Source: Pseudobacteroides sp.
GTDB lineage: Bacteria > Bacillota > Clostridia > Acetivibrionales > DSM-2933
DNA length: 64,000 nucleotides
NCBI RefSeq assembly: GCF_036567765.1
Contig: NZ_DATCTU010000124.1
Location: forward strand, 1-64,000
Direction: 5' to 3'
Both the position numbers and the translations under genes were made by a program. Under the pieces are notes generated by a model that saw only the letters and a program-made list of their open reading frames with translations, made no database searches and was not told the DNA's origin. Positions 54,879 to 63,044 of this stretch are shown one piece after another (the first letter of the stretch is position 1; every line of letters begins with the position of its first letter).

Positions 54879-56012
54879 ATGAAAAAGTTCTTGTTTTTCC
54901 TTTTAATATCGCTGTTTGTGATGCAGGGCATTGTTTCTAAGGCCTTGGCCCAAGATAAAGATAATGTTACAGCTGTGTACTTTTATAGTCCTACTTGTGC
55001 TTCATGTGCAAACATAACGGATTTCCTTGAGAGATTGAGCCAAAGCCATAAAAACTTTAATTTAAAGAAATATGATATTTCCGATTTGAGAAATAAAAGC
55101 CTTATGGACAAGTATAGCGAGGCTTATAAGGTTTCAACAAAAGATGATGGAATTGTTCCCGTTATTTTCGTTAGAGACAAGTATTTTTCAGATGAAGAAA
55201 CCATAAGGAATAATCTTGAGAAGGAAATTAAAAAAGTTGGCTTCAAAACCCTTGAGATTGATAACTCAATTGTAAATCACGAAAAGGATTTACGGAGGTT
55301 TGAGGGCTTTAAAGTTATGGGCGTCTTGTTGGCTGGACTTGCTAATGGTATAAATCCTTGTTCCATGTCCATGCTGCTTTTTTTCTTATCTCTTTTGATA
55401 GTTAAAAACATAAAGATATTAAAAATAGGATTTTCCTTTATATTGGGCAAATTATTGGCATATATACTGCTCGGAACCATATTTTTTAAGTTTTTGTCAT
55501 TTTTCAATTTCAGTATCTTGAATGTATTAATGAAGGTGCTTTTTGCAGCAGTGCTGCTAATCCTTATAATAATGAACATACAGGACTTTTTTGCAGCTAA
55601 AATGGAGAGATATGACAGAATATTCCTGCAGCTTCCGAAGGTGCTAAGAAGGTTTAATCATCATATTATTAAAAAAGCATCCGGATTTGCAAACCTGAAT
55701 GTAATACTTATCATAAGCTTTTTTCTTGGAATGATCATATCTTTAGGAGCGTTCCTATGCACCGGTCAGATATATCTTGCAACTATAATTACAATTTTTC
55801 AGACTGAGTCACAATTAAATAATCAGGCGTTGGTCTACCTTATACTATATAGTCTTGGCTTAATCTTGCCACTTATCATGCTGACTTTGATAGTTTATAA
55901 GGGCAGGGAGATTTTCGAGGTATCGGAAGCAGTAAGAGAAAGGCTTCATATTATAAAAATAATTAATGCTCTTATTTTTGTTCTGTTCGGTACTATTTTT
56001 TTGTTTTTTTAA
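54879..56012 (+). CDS. Thioredoxin-CcdA/DsbD-like transmembrane thiol-disulfide transporter
   Basis: Start ATG 54879 follows TTGGGGA; an earlier in-frame ATG (54861) lies upstream of that site. The 377-aa protein has a signal-like helix, then an extracytoplasmic thioredoxin-like domain with Cys40-Ala-Ser-Cys43 (YFYSPTCASCANITDFL). From about residue 145 a polytopic CcdA/DsbD-like domain follows, with GLANGINPCSMSMLLFFLSL and GAFLCTGQIYLATII, whose two cysteines form the family's membrane redox pair. It should pass electrons from cytoplasmic thioredoxin to extracytoplasmic proteins. It lies between two dockerin enzymes and next to the double thioredoxin protein, an unusual setting. Confidence 0.82.
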   Translation: MKKFLFFLLISLFVMQGIVSKALAQDKDNVTAVYFYSPTCASCANITDFLERLSQSHKNFNLKKYDISDLRNKSLMDKYSEAYKVSTKDDGIVPVIFVRDKYFSDEETIRNNLEKEIKKVGFKTLEIDNSIVNHEKDLRRFEGFKVMGVLLAGLANGINPCSMSMLLFFLSLLIVKNIKILKIGFSFILGKLLAYILLGTIFFKFLSFFNFSILNVLMKVLFAAVLLILIIMNIQDFFAAKMERYDRIFLQLPKVLRRFNHHIIKKASGFANLNVILIISFFLGMIISLGAFLCTGQIYLATIITIFQTESQLNNQALVYLILYSLGLILPLIMLTLIVYKGREIFEVSEAVRERLHIIKIINALIFVLFGTIFLFF

Positions 56013-56032
56013 ATGTCTAGGAAATTATGGTG
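56005..56032 (+). repeat. Partial copy of the interspersed repeat (copy C)
   Basis: These 28 bases are identical to 1216-1243: a T-run, AAAT, then GTCTAGGAAATTATGGTG. Beyond 56032 the sequence diverges and the hairpin arms are lost. It overlaps the stop codon of the CcdA-like gene and ends 10 bases before the start of the 101-aa ORF. Confidence 0.6.
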
Positions 56033-56041
56033 GTGTAGACT

Positions 56042-56347
56042 ATGCAACCTAAAATAATTACATTTATTAGTGAAAATGGCAGAACTGAGCTTCAGTGCAG
56101 ATTGAATTCATTGCCTCTAAAGGAAGAGAAAATAATTGAAAAGAGTAGGGAATTGTTCAATGACCCGGAGCCTTGTATTATTCACAGATCATTTGCAATC
56201 AAGAAGGTGTTGATGGAAATAGGTGAGTATTTAGAAGAGGTACTTCCGGAGGGAAAAGGACAAATAATGTGTGAGAACATTCCCAATAGTATTATAGATC
56301 TTCTGTGCATAAGTAAAGATGTGCTGATGATCAAATTAGACTTGTAG
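56042..56347 (+). CDS. Small hypothetical protein
   Basis: This 101-aa cytoplasmic protein matches no family I recognise. Visible features are MQPKIITFISENGRTELQC, an acidic/basic central helix (KEEKIIEKSRELFNDPEPCIIHRSF), and a C-terminal IPNSIIDLLCISKDVLMIKL. It has cysteines at about 19, 45, 79 and 91 and no signal peptide. There is no strong ribosome site; it sits 29 bases after the CcdA-like gene at the edge of a repeat fragment, so coupling to that gene is possible. The start and even the coding status are moderately uncertain. Confidence 0.5.
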   Translation: MQPKIITFISENGRTELQCRLNSLPLKEEKIIEKSRELFNDPEPCIIHRSFAIKKVLMEIGEYLEEVLPEGKGQIMCENIPNSIIDLLCISKDVLMIKLDL

Positions 56348-56429
56348 AATATGAAGTTTCCGGAATTTTGTAGTTGGAGGACTGATTAACACTTTATTTA
56401 TTAACAAAAATATTTAACATACCTTATAT

Positions 56430-56464
56430 ACCTAACATAAATAAATATATAACTACGAATAAGT
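56430..56464 (+). promoter_or_regulatory. Candidate SigI-type promoter upstream of the GH141-GH95-GH43 operon
   Basis: ACCTAA (56430-56435) and CGAATAAGT (56456-56464) are 20 bases apart, as before GH27. The distance to the proposed TTG start (56537) is about 73 bases. If this is a promoter, the upstream ATG at 56468 falls at the transcript start and cannot be used, which supports the TTG start. Confidence 0.65.
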
Positions 56465-56536
56465 AATATGAAAAAGATATATCAAAAATCAAAAGTTAAA
56501 GAAGAGAAAAAATACTTATTTGAAGGGGGAATTATC

Positions 56537-59458
56537 TTGAAAAAAGCGTCAATTAAGAATTGCGTAATAATCCTTACGACTATGCTGTTCATGGTATCTG
56601 TTTTTTCAATCAATCCAATATCCATGAATATCGTAACAGCGGCAGCTCAAGCGACTTATTATGTATCACCCACAGGCGATGACAACAATCCGGGTACAAT
56701 AAGTGAGCCTTTTTTGACTATCACTAAAGCTCGAGATGTAGTACGGACCTTAAACGGTAATATGACAGGAGATATATACGTATATCTTAGAGGCGGCACC
56801 TATAATATTACCAGCACCATTACTTTTGGACCGCAGGATTCAGGGACAAACGGATACAGGATATATTATCAGGCGTATGAGGGTGAAACGCCTGTTTTAA
56901 ATGGTGCAACAAAAGTTACAGGCTGGACCCTGCACAGCGGTAATATATATAAAGCTCAGTTGAACCGCTCAACCAAATTGAGGAACCTTTATGTAAATGA
57001 CCAGAGGGCTTCAATGACCAAAAAAACCGTCACAGCCAGAGGCGGGTACGGAACTTTCTCAGTAACTGCGGGACAAGCCAGTTGGGCTTGGACAAGCGGT
57101 AGTAAGAGCGATGGGGTTCAGTATAACTTGGCGGATGTACCGGCTATTGCCAGCAACAAAGATGATCTTGAGATAGTAAATGGAACTACGTGGAACGAGA
57201 ATATAGTTTGTACAAGGGATGTTATTACATCCGGCAATTTCAGGGTGCTTCTTTTGCAGCAGCCATATGGAGCCATAGCACAGACACCGGGCTGGGGTGC
57301 AGCCTTTACCGCGTCCGGGACCCATACTATATACAACGCATTTGAGTTTTTAAATTCTCCAGGACAATTTTATTTTGACAAGACTACAAAAACTCTTTAT
57401 TACTATATCCGTCAGGGTGAGAATATGGCAACTGCAGATGTACAGGCTCCTGTTGTGGAGAAGCTCATAGAAATCGCGGGAACATCAACTGCAAACAGGG
57501 TCAAGAATTTAACATTTCAAGGTATTACCTTTGCAAATACCGATTATGGCCTTGTTAATGTCGCAGGTTCACGCGGTAAGACAACATGTCAGGCAGCACA
57601 GGCATTTATAGCTTTTTATAATGATAATTGGCACAATACAAAATATGATCTTGTTGATACATTACCTGGGATGATCAACGTAAGTAGCAGTGATTCCATC
57701 AACTTTATAAGAAATATAGTGAAGCACAGCGGCAGTGACGGAATTTCCATGGTAAACGATGTCATTAATTCTAATGTTATTGGCAACTATATTACTGACA
57801 TAACATCAAGCGGCATAACTGTAGGACATCCTCAGCATGTTTACATCGGAAACGGGGGAAATCGTGCAAAATATGCTACCGGTGTTGAAGGTGTTTGTAA
57901 GAGCATAAACATTACAAACAATATGTTGTACAACACCAGTACTGCTCCCGGATTTGGTGGATGTGCAGCCATAACGGTATACTTTGGAGATACCGTCAAA
58001 ATAACATATAACCATGTTCAATCTACTGCCTATAATGGTATACATTTGGGATGGGGATGGTGCAATTTCCTTGATTCAACTACATGTAAAAACAACACAA
58101 TAAGTTATAACAGGATTATCGATACACTAACCAGGCTTCATGACAGCGGTGCAATATATACAATAGGACAGATGCCTGGCACCAACATTAATGAGAACTA
58201 TGTAAGAGGTATTCCTCCTGCGACATCAGGCCCTACGTATGGGTTGCATAACGATGAAGGAACTGCTTATATAAATGAAAACGATAATGTACTGGATATT
58301 GACCCGGGAGTTAAGTATACCATCAACTGTGAGGATTTTGGACAAAAACACGACCTAACAATACTAAGGACCTATGCAACAGTTAATAAAATGGGCGTTA
58401 ACCCTCCGAACAGTAAAATTGACCCGCCCGTTGTAGTTTCAGATAACGTATGGCCTTTGGCTCAGTACAATACATGTTTGAAATCGGGAATTCAGGAAGA
58501 ATACAGGAACATTATACCAGGCAATTTGCTTTTGACACAGGATTATGTGTTTCCTGCAAGCTGTGCTACAACAGCAGGTACAAAGATGAATATTAGAAGC
58601 AGTGGGAATTCTTCAAATACTGTATGGTTTGCCCCAACAGGTACAACAAATTTTGTTGAAGGGGCCACAATGACAAGAGCAGCAGGTGATGCTACATCTA
58701 TAACAGCACCTTATACTGCAGGTACCTATAAATTGTTCGTTGTTAGTTCACAAGGTGTAAAGCTTGGTGAATCTAATGCAAAGTTAAGGGTTACAGGTTC
58801 GGCAACACCACCGCCAACAGGTCCTGTGACACCAACACCTACTTCTGGTCCTCGCTCGGCCTTTACTCAAATCGAGGCGGAAGATCTTAACAGCCAATCA
58901 GGAGTACAGTTGGAAAACTGTAGTGAGGGTGGTCAAGATGTAGGATATATCGAAAATGGAGATTATGCTGTTTACAACAATATCGATTTCGGAAGTGGTG
59001 CAGCAAGCTTTCAGGCAAGAGTTGCCAGTGCAACCAGTGGAGGTAATATCGAGATCAGACTTGACAGTATAACCGGTACTCTGGTAGGGACATGTCCTGT
59101 TATGGGAAATGGCGATTGGCAGGCCTGGGTTAACGTGATGTGCGATGTCAGCGGGGTAAGTGGTAAACATGATCTTTACTTGAAATTTACGGGAGGCAGC
59201 GGCTACTTGTTTAATCTAAATTGGTGGAAGTTTGGTACTGCTGTTTCAACTCCTACATCAACTCCTGCATCGGTAAAAAGTGTTGATGTAGACCATAATG
59301 GTGCTGTAAACATGGCGGATGTAATACTTATAGCAAGTGCGTTTAATACAGTACGTGGAGATTCCAAATTTGTTGAATCATACGACCTAAATAGTGACGG
59401 AACTGTAAACATGGCGGATATAGTGATGGTTGCGGCAAAATTTGGAAATATACTTTAA
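56537..59458 (+). CDS. GH141-like secreted beta-helix glycosidase with CBM6/35-like module and dockerin
   Basis: I place the start at TTG 56537 after GAAGGGGGA (973 aa). An in-frame ATG at 56468 has no ribosome site and gives an odd 23-residue basic extension before the signal peptide. The mature protein begins TYYVSPTGDDNNPGT and continues as a right-handed parallel beta-helix (GDIYVYLRGGTYNIT, NLTFQGITFANTDYG, NFIRNIVKHSGSDGISM, LHDSGAIYTIG), the look of GH141 family enzymes. That family includes alpha-L-fucosidase and xylanase members. About 790-910 is a CBM6/35-like module (FTQIEAEDLNSQSGV, VGYIENGDYAVYNNIDFGSG). A dockerin with loops DVDHNGAVNMADV and DLNSDGTVNMADI ends it. It heads a tight operon with GH95 and GH43. 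Confidence 0.82.
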   Translation: MKKASIKNCVIILTTMLFMVSVFSINPISMNIVTAAAQATYYVSPTGDDNNPGTISEPFLTITKARDVVRTLNGNMTGDIYVYLRGGTYNITSTITFGPQDSGTNGYRIYYQAYEGETPVLNGATKVTGWTLHSGNIYKAQLNRSTKLRNLYVNDQRASMTKKTVTARGGYGTFSVTAGQASWAWTSGSKSDGVQYNLADVPAIASNKDDLEIVNGTTWNENIVCTRDVITSGNFRVLLLQQPYGAIAQTPGWGAAFTASGTHTIYNAFEFLNSPGQFYFDKTTKTLYYYIRQGENMATADVQAPVVEKLIEIAGTSTANRVKNLTFQGITFANTDYGLVNVAGSRGKTTCQAAQAFIAFYNDNWHNTKYDLVDTLPGMINVSSSDSINFIRNIVKHSGSDGISMVNDVINSNVIGNYITDITSSGITVGHPQHVYIGNGGNRAKYATGVEGVCKSINITNNMLYNTSTAPGFGGCAAITVYFGDTVKITYNHVQSTAYNGIHLGWGWCNFLDSTTCKNNTISYNRIIDTLTRLHDSGAIYTIGQMPGTNINENYVRGIPPATSGPTYGLHNDEGTAYINENDNVLDIDPGVKYTINCEDFGQKHDLTILRTYATVNKMGVNPPNSKIDPPVVVSDNVWPLAQYNTCLKSGIQEEYRNIIPGNLLLTQDYVFPASCATTAGTKMNIRSSGNSSNTVWFAPTGTTNFVEGATMTRAAGDATSITAPYTAGTYKLFVVSSQGVKLGESNAKLRVTGSATPPPTGPVTPTPTSGPRSAFTQIEAEDLNSQSGVQLENCSEGGQDVGYIENGDYAVYNNIDFGSGAASFQARVASATSGGNIEIRLDSITGTLVGTCPVMGNGDWQAWVNVMCDVSGVSGKHDLYLKFTGGSGYLFNLNWWKFGTAVSTPTSTPASVKSVDVDHNGAVNMADVILIASAFNTVRGDSKFVESYDLNSDGTVNMADIVMVAAKFGNIL

Positions 59459-59472
59459 TAGGAGTGTTGTAA

Positions 59473-62400
59473 ATGAAGCATGGTAAAATGATTATTAAGA
59501 AATTTGGAGTAATTTTCTTGGCATGTGTCCTGATGATGAATTGTAACTTACCGATTAACAGTTCTTCCATAAGTTCAGGATCTTTTGCCGTTGCTCCGGA
59601 TAATGATCTGAAATTATGGTACAACAGTATGGCCGGAACAAATTTTTCCGGTAATGCCTATGATAACAACGAAGCATTTTATAAAGCACTGCCATTGGGT
59701 AACGGTCGTATCGGTGCAATGGTTTACGGTAACTATCCGGATGAGAGAATTGATTTGAACGAAAGCACTTTTTGGAGTAGTGGACCTGGCAACAATAATA
59801 AAGCCGGAGCTGCAAACTCTTTAAAAACAGCTCAGGACCAGTTGTTTGCCGGCCAATATAAAAATGGAGATGCCACCATTAACAATATGATCGGTGGGGG
59901 GCAAGCAAGGTATCAATCAGTAGGGGAATTGAATTTGGCCTTTGGCCACAGCTCGGTATCAGGTTATTCAAGACAGCTGGACATGAATACCGGCGTAGTT
60001 TCCAGTGATTATACCTATAATGGTAAAAAATATCACCGTGAATCTTTTGTAAGCTATCCTGATCAGATTATGGTGACAAAAATAACATGTAGTTCAGCTG
60101 GATCAATATCTTTTACTGCCGGTTATTCATCTTCCCTTACAGGTCAATATACCGTTACTACTGCAGGTTCGGATACCCTTGTGATGAATGGGCATGGGGA
60201 TAGCGACAATGGTATTTCTTATGCTGTATGGTTTTCAACACGCTCAAAAATTATACCAACAAATGGCTCGGTATCAGCCAATAGTAATAAAATATCTGTC
60301 ACAAACGCTGATTCAGTAGTTATTCTTACCTCTGTCCGTACCAATTTTGTCAATTATACTACATGTAATGGAGATGAGAAAGGAAAAGCAACTACAGATA
60401 TTGCAAATGCATCGGCTAAGTCTTATGATACCTTATTTAGTAATCATATTGCCGATTATCAGGCCTTATTCCAGAGGGTGGATGTGGACCTGGGAGGCAG
60501 CGGCAGTGAAAATAGCAAACCCATGCCCCAGCGTATATCTGAATTTTCTACTACCAACGACCCGAAACTGGCAAAGGTGCTTTTCCAATACGGACGGTAC
60601 TTAATGATCAGTGCTTCTCGTGATTCACAACCCATGAACCTTCAGGGAATTTGGAATAAATTCCGCAACCCTGCATGGGGATGTAAATTGACCACCAATA
60701 TAAATTACCAGATGAACTATTGGCCGGCATTCACCACTAATCTGGCTGAGTGTTTCAAGCCCTTCATAGAAAAGGCAAAAGCACTGCAAGCTCCTGGTAA
60801 TGCAACTGCACGTGCACATTATAATATATCCAATGGATGGGTAGTACATCATAACACCGATTTATGGAACAGATGTGCTCCTATTGACGGTGCATGGGGA
60901 TTTTGGCCAACGGGAGCCGGCTGGATTTCCAATATGTTGTATGACGCTTATAACTTTAATCAGGATACCAGGTATTTGAACGAAATTTACCCTGTAATAA
61001 AGGGTAGTGCTGACTTTTTGCAAACCCTGATGCAATCTAAAAGCATTAATGGACAAAACTATCAGGTAGTTTGTCCCGGCACTTCCCCAGAAGTTTCAAC
61101 TCCCATTGGCAGTGGTGGGCAAGGTGCATATTGCAGTTATGGGGTGACCATGGACAATGGAATTTGCAGGGAACTTTTTAAAGATGTAATTCAGGCCTCC
61201 AGGATACTGAATGTTGACTCTGCGTTCCGTTCCACTTTAGAGTCCAAGGTGTCTCAGATCAAACCCGATACTATCGGTAGTTGGGGGCAGATCCAGGAAT
61301 GGGCCTATGATTGGGACAGCAAGTCCGAGAAAAACAGGCACATTTCCCATATGTATAACTTGTTCCCCGGGATGGAAATCGGCAAACGGAGAACTGCGGC
61401 TCTTGCCAATGCAGCAATTGTATCATTAAATTCACGTGGAGATGTGGGAACCGGTTGGTCTGAAGGCTGGAAACTCAATTGCTGGGCAAGGCTTGAGGAT
61501 GGTCCTCATGCATACAATCTTGTAAAGCTGATGATAACACCCGTCAACAAAGACGGCCGTCTATATGATAACTTATGGGATGCTCATCCACCATTCCAGA
61601 TAGACGGTAACTTCGGATTTACCTCCGGAATAGCGGAAATGCTGTTGCAAAGCCATAATAACGAAATTCAACTTTTACCGGCACTGCCCAGCCAATGGTC
61701 TACCGGTCATGCAAACGGCCTTTGTGCACGCGGTAATTTTACGGTTACACAAATGAACTGGTCCAATGGGGCTTTAAGTAATGTCACTATCAAGTCCAAT
61801 TCCGGTAATGTTTGCAATGTACGTTACGGTAACAAAACCATCAGCTTCCCGACTACGGCAGGAGGAACCTATCAATTGAACGGTTCCTTGCAGTTGGTGG
61901 GCAGCACCACTACATTAACAAATGTGGCTTTGAATAAAACAGTTACTGCTTCGGGAAATGCTTCAGGTGAAGAACCGGAAAAAGCAGTGGATGGATCAAA
62001 TACCTCCAAATGGTGCCATACAAACGGTATGAGCGGAGAGTGGCTAAAAGTTGACCTGGGTGCCAATTATGATATCAGCCGTTGGGTGGTAAAACATGCA
62101 GGTGTAGCAGAAGCAATAAAATTTAATACCAGAGACTTCACATTGCAAAAGAGTGACGATGGAAGTACATGGACTGATGTTGATGCAGTCCATGGAAATC
62201 AGCAAAATATATCAGATAGGAATGTACCTACCTTTACAACAAGATATGCAAGGCTATATATCAATACAGCAACACAAGATAACTCAGGAGGTGCCAGAAT
62301 TTATGAATTTGAGCTTTGGGGCAAATCTTCCGATGGAAGTACTCCGATTCCAACATCGATTCAGACTTTGAACCCGACTCCAACTCAAACTCCGATCCCG

Positions 62401-63030
62401 ACGATTACTCCTTCTACGACCCCTGTTATAAGATCCGCCTTTACACAAAATGAAGCGGAGAGTTTCGATACCCAATCGGGAGTCCAGACCGAAGCCTGCA
62501 GTGAAGGTGGGGAGGATGTTGGTTATATTGAGAATGGGGATTATGTTGTTTACAACAATATCAATTTCGGCAGCGGTGCGGCAAGCTTTCAGGTAAGATG
62601 TGCCAGTGCCTCCGGAGGAGGTAATATTGAGATAAGACTTGACAGTATTACCGGCCCATTGGTAGGAACATGTCAGGTTGCCTCAAACGGAGAATGGCAG
62701 GTCTATGATGATGCAAAATGCAGTGTTAATGGGGCAATGGGTACTCATGATCTTTATTTGGTATTCAAGGGCGATAGCGGCTACTTGTTTAATCTGAACT
62801 GGTGGAAATTCATTGCCGCACCTTCGACACCAACACCAACTCTTGCTAACAGTTTTGACATAAACCATGACAGTGTTATAAACATGGCAGATGTCATACT
62901 TTTGGCCGGTCGATTTAATACTGTAAAAGGGGATACAGGATATATTGATGCATACGACTTGAATAAGGACGGGGCTATAAACATGGCGGATGTCATATTG
63001 ATTGCAGCTAAGTTTAATACCATTGTTTAA
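59473..63030 (+). CDS. GH95 glycosidase with CBM32, CBM6/35-like module and dockerin
   Basis: GH95 contains alpha-L-fucosidases and alpha-L-galactosidases acting on xyloglucan and related side chains. The 1185-aa secreted protein starts 14 bases after the GH141 gene with AGGAGT. Its GH95 domain (about 40-800) has YKALPLGNGRIGAMVYG, DERIDLNESTFWSSGP, the catalytic-region NINYQMNYWPAFTTNLAE, SPEVSTPIG and FQIDGNFGFTSGIAEML. A discoidin/CBM32 domain (NVALNKTVTASGNASGE, WLKVDLGANYDISRWVV) follows at about 815-955. Next is a CBM6/35-like module very similar to that of the GH141 protein (VGYIENGDYVVYNNINFGSG). The dockerin has loops DINHDSVINMADV and DLNKDGAINMADV. It should remove terminal fucose or galactose from hemicellulose. 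Confidence 0.92.
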   Translation: MKHGKMIIKKFGVIFLACVLMMNCNLPINSSSISSGSFAVAPDNDLKLWYNSMAGTNFSGNAYDNNEAFYKALPLGNGRIGAMVYGNYPDERIDLNESTFWSSGPGNNNKAGAANSLKTAQDQLFAGQYKNGDATINNMIGGGQARYQSVGELNLAFGHSSVSGYSRQLDMNTGVVSSDYTYNGKKYHRESFVSYPDQIMVTKITCSSAGSISFTAGYSSSLTGQYTVTTAGSDTLVMNGHGDSDNGISYAVWFSTRSKIIPTNGSVSANSNKISVTNADSVVILTSVRTNFVNYTTCNGDEKGKATTDIANASAKSYDTLFSNHIADYQALFQRVDVDLGGSGSENSKPMPQRISEFSTTNDPKLAKVLFQYGRYLMISASRDSQPMNLQGIWNKFRNPAWGCKLTTNINYQMNYWPAFTTNLAECFKPFIEKAKALQAPGNATARAHYNISNGWVVHHNTDLWNRCAPIDGAWGFWPTGAGWISNMLYDAYNFNQDTRYLNEIYPVIKGSADFLQTLMQSKSINGQNYQVVCPGTSPEVSTPIGSGGQGAYCSYGVTMDNGICRELFKDVIQASRILNVDSAFRSTLESKVSQIKPDTIGSWGQIQEWAYDWDSKSEKNRHISHMYNLFPGMEIGKRRTAALANAAIVSLNSRGDVGTGWSEGWKLNCWARLEDGPHAYNLVKLMITPVNKDGRLYDNLWDAHPPFQIDGNFGFTSGIAEMLLQSHNNEIQLLPALPSQWSTGHANGLCARGNFTVTQMNWSNGALSNVTIKSNSGNVCNVRYGNKTISFPTTAGGTYQLNGSLQLVGSTTTLTNVALNKTVTASGNASGEEPEKAVDGSNTSKWCHTNGMSGEWLKVDLGANYDISRWVVKHAGVAEAIKFNTRDFTLQKSDDGSTWTDVDAVHGNQQNISDRNVPTFTTRYARLYINTATQDNSGGARIYEFELWGKSSDGSTPIPTSIQTLNPTPTQTPIPTITPSTTPVIRSAFTQNEAESFDTQSGVQTEACSEGGEDVGYIENGDYVVYNNINFGSGAASFQVRCASASGGGNIEIRLDSITGPLVGTCQVASNGEWQVYDDAKCSVNGAMGTHDLYLVFKGDSGYLFNLNWWKFIAAPSTPTPTLANSFDINHDSVINMADVILLAGRFNTVKGDTGYIDAYDLNKDGAINMADVILIAAKFNTIV

Positions 63031-63044
63031 TTGGGGGGGATATA

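Noticed and set aside
56468..56536. ATG start at 56468 for the GH141-like gene
   Set aside because: It has no ribosome site, precedes the signal peptide by 23 odd residues and falls at the proposed transcript start; TTG 56537 has GAAGGGGGA upstream.
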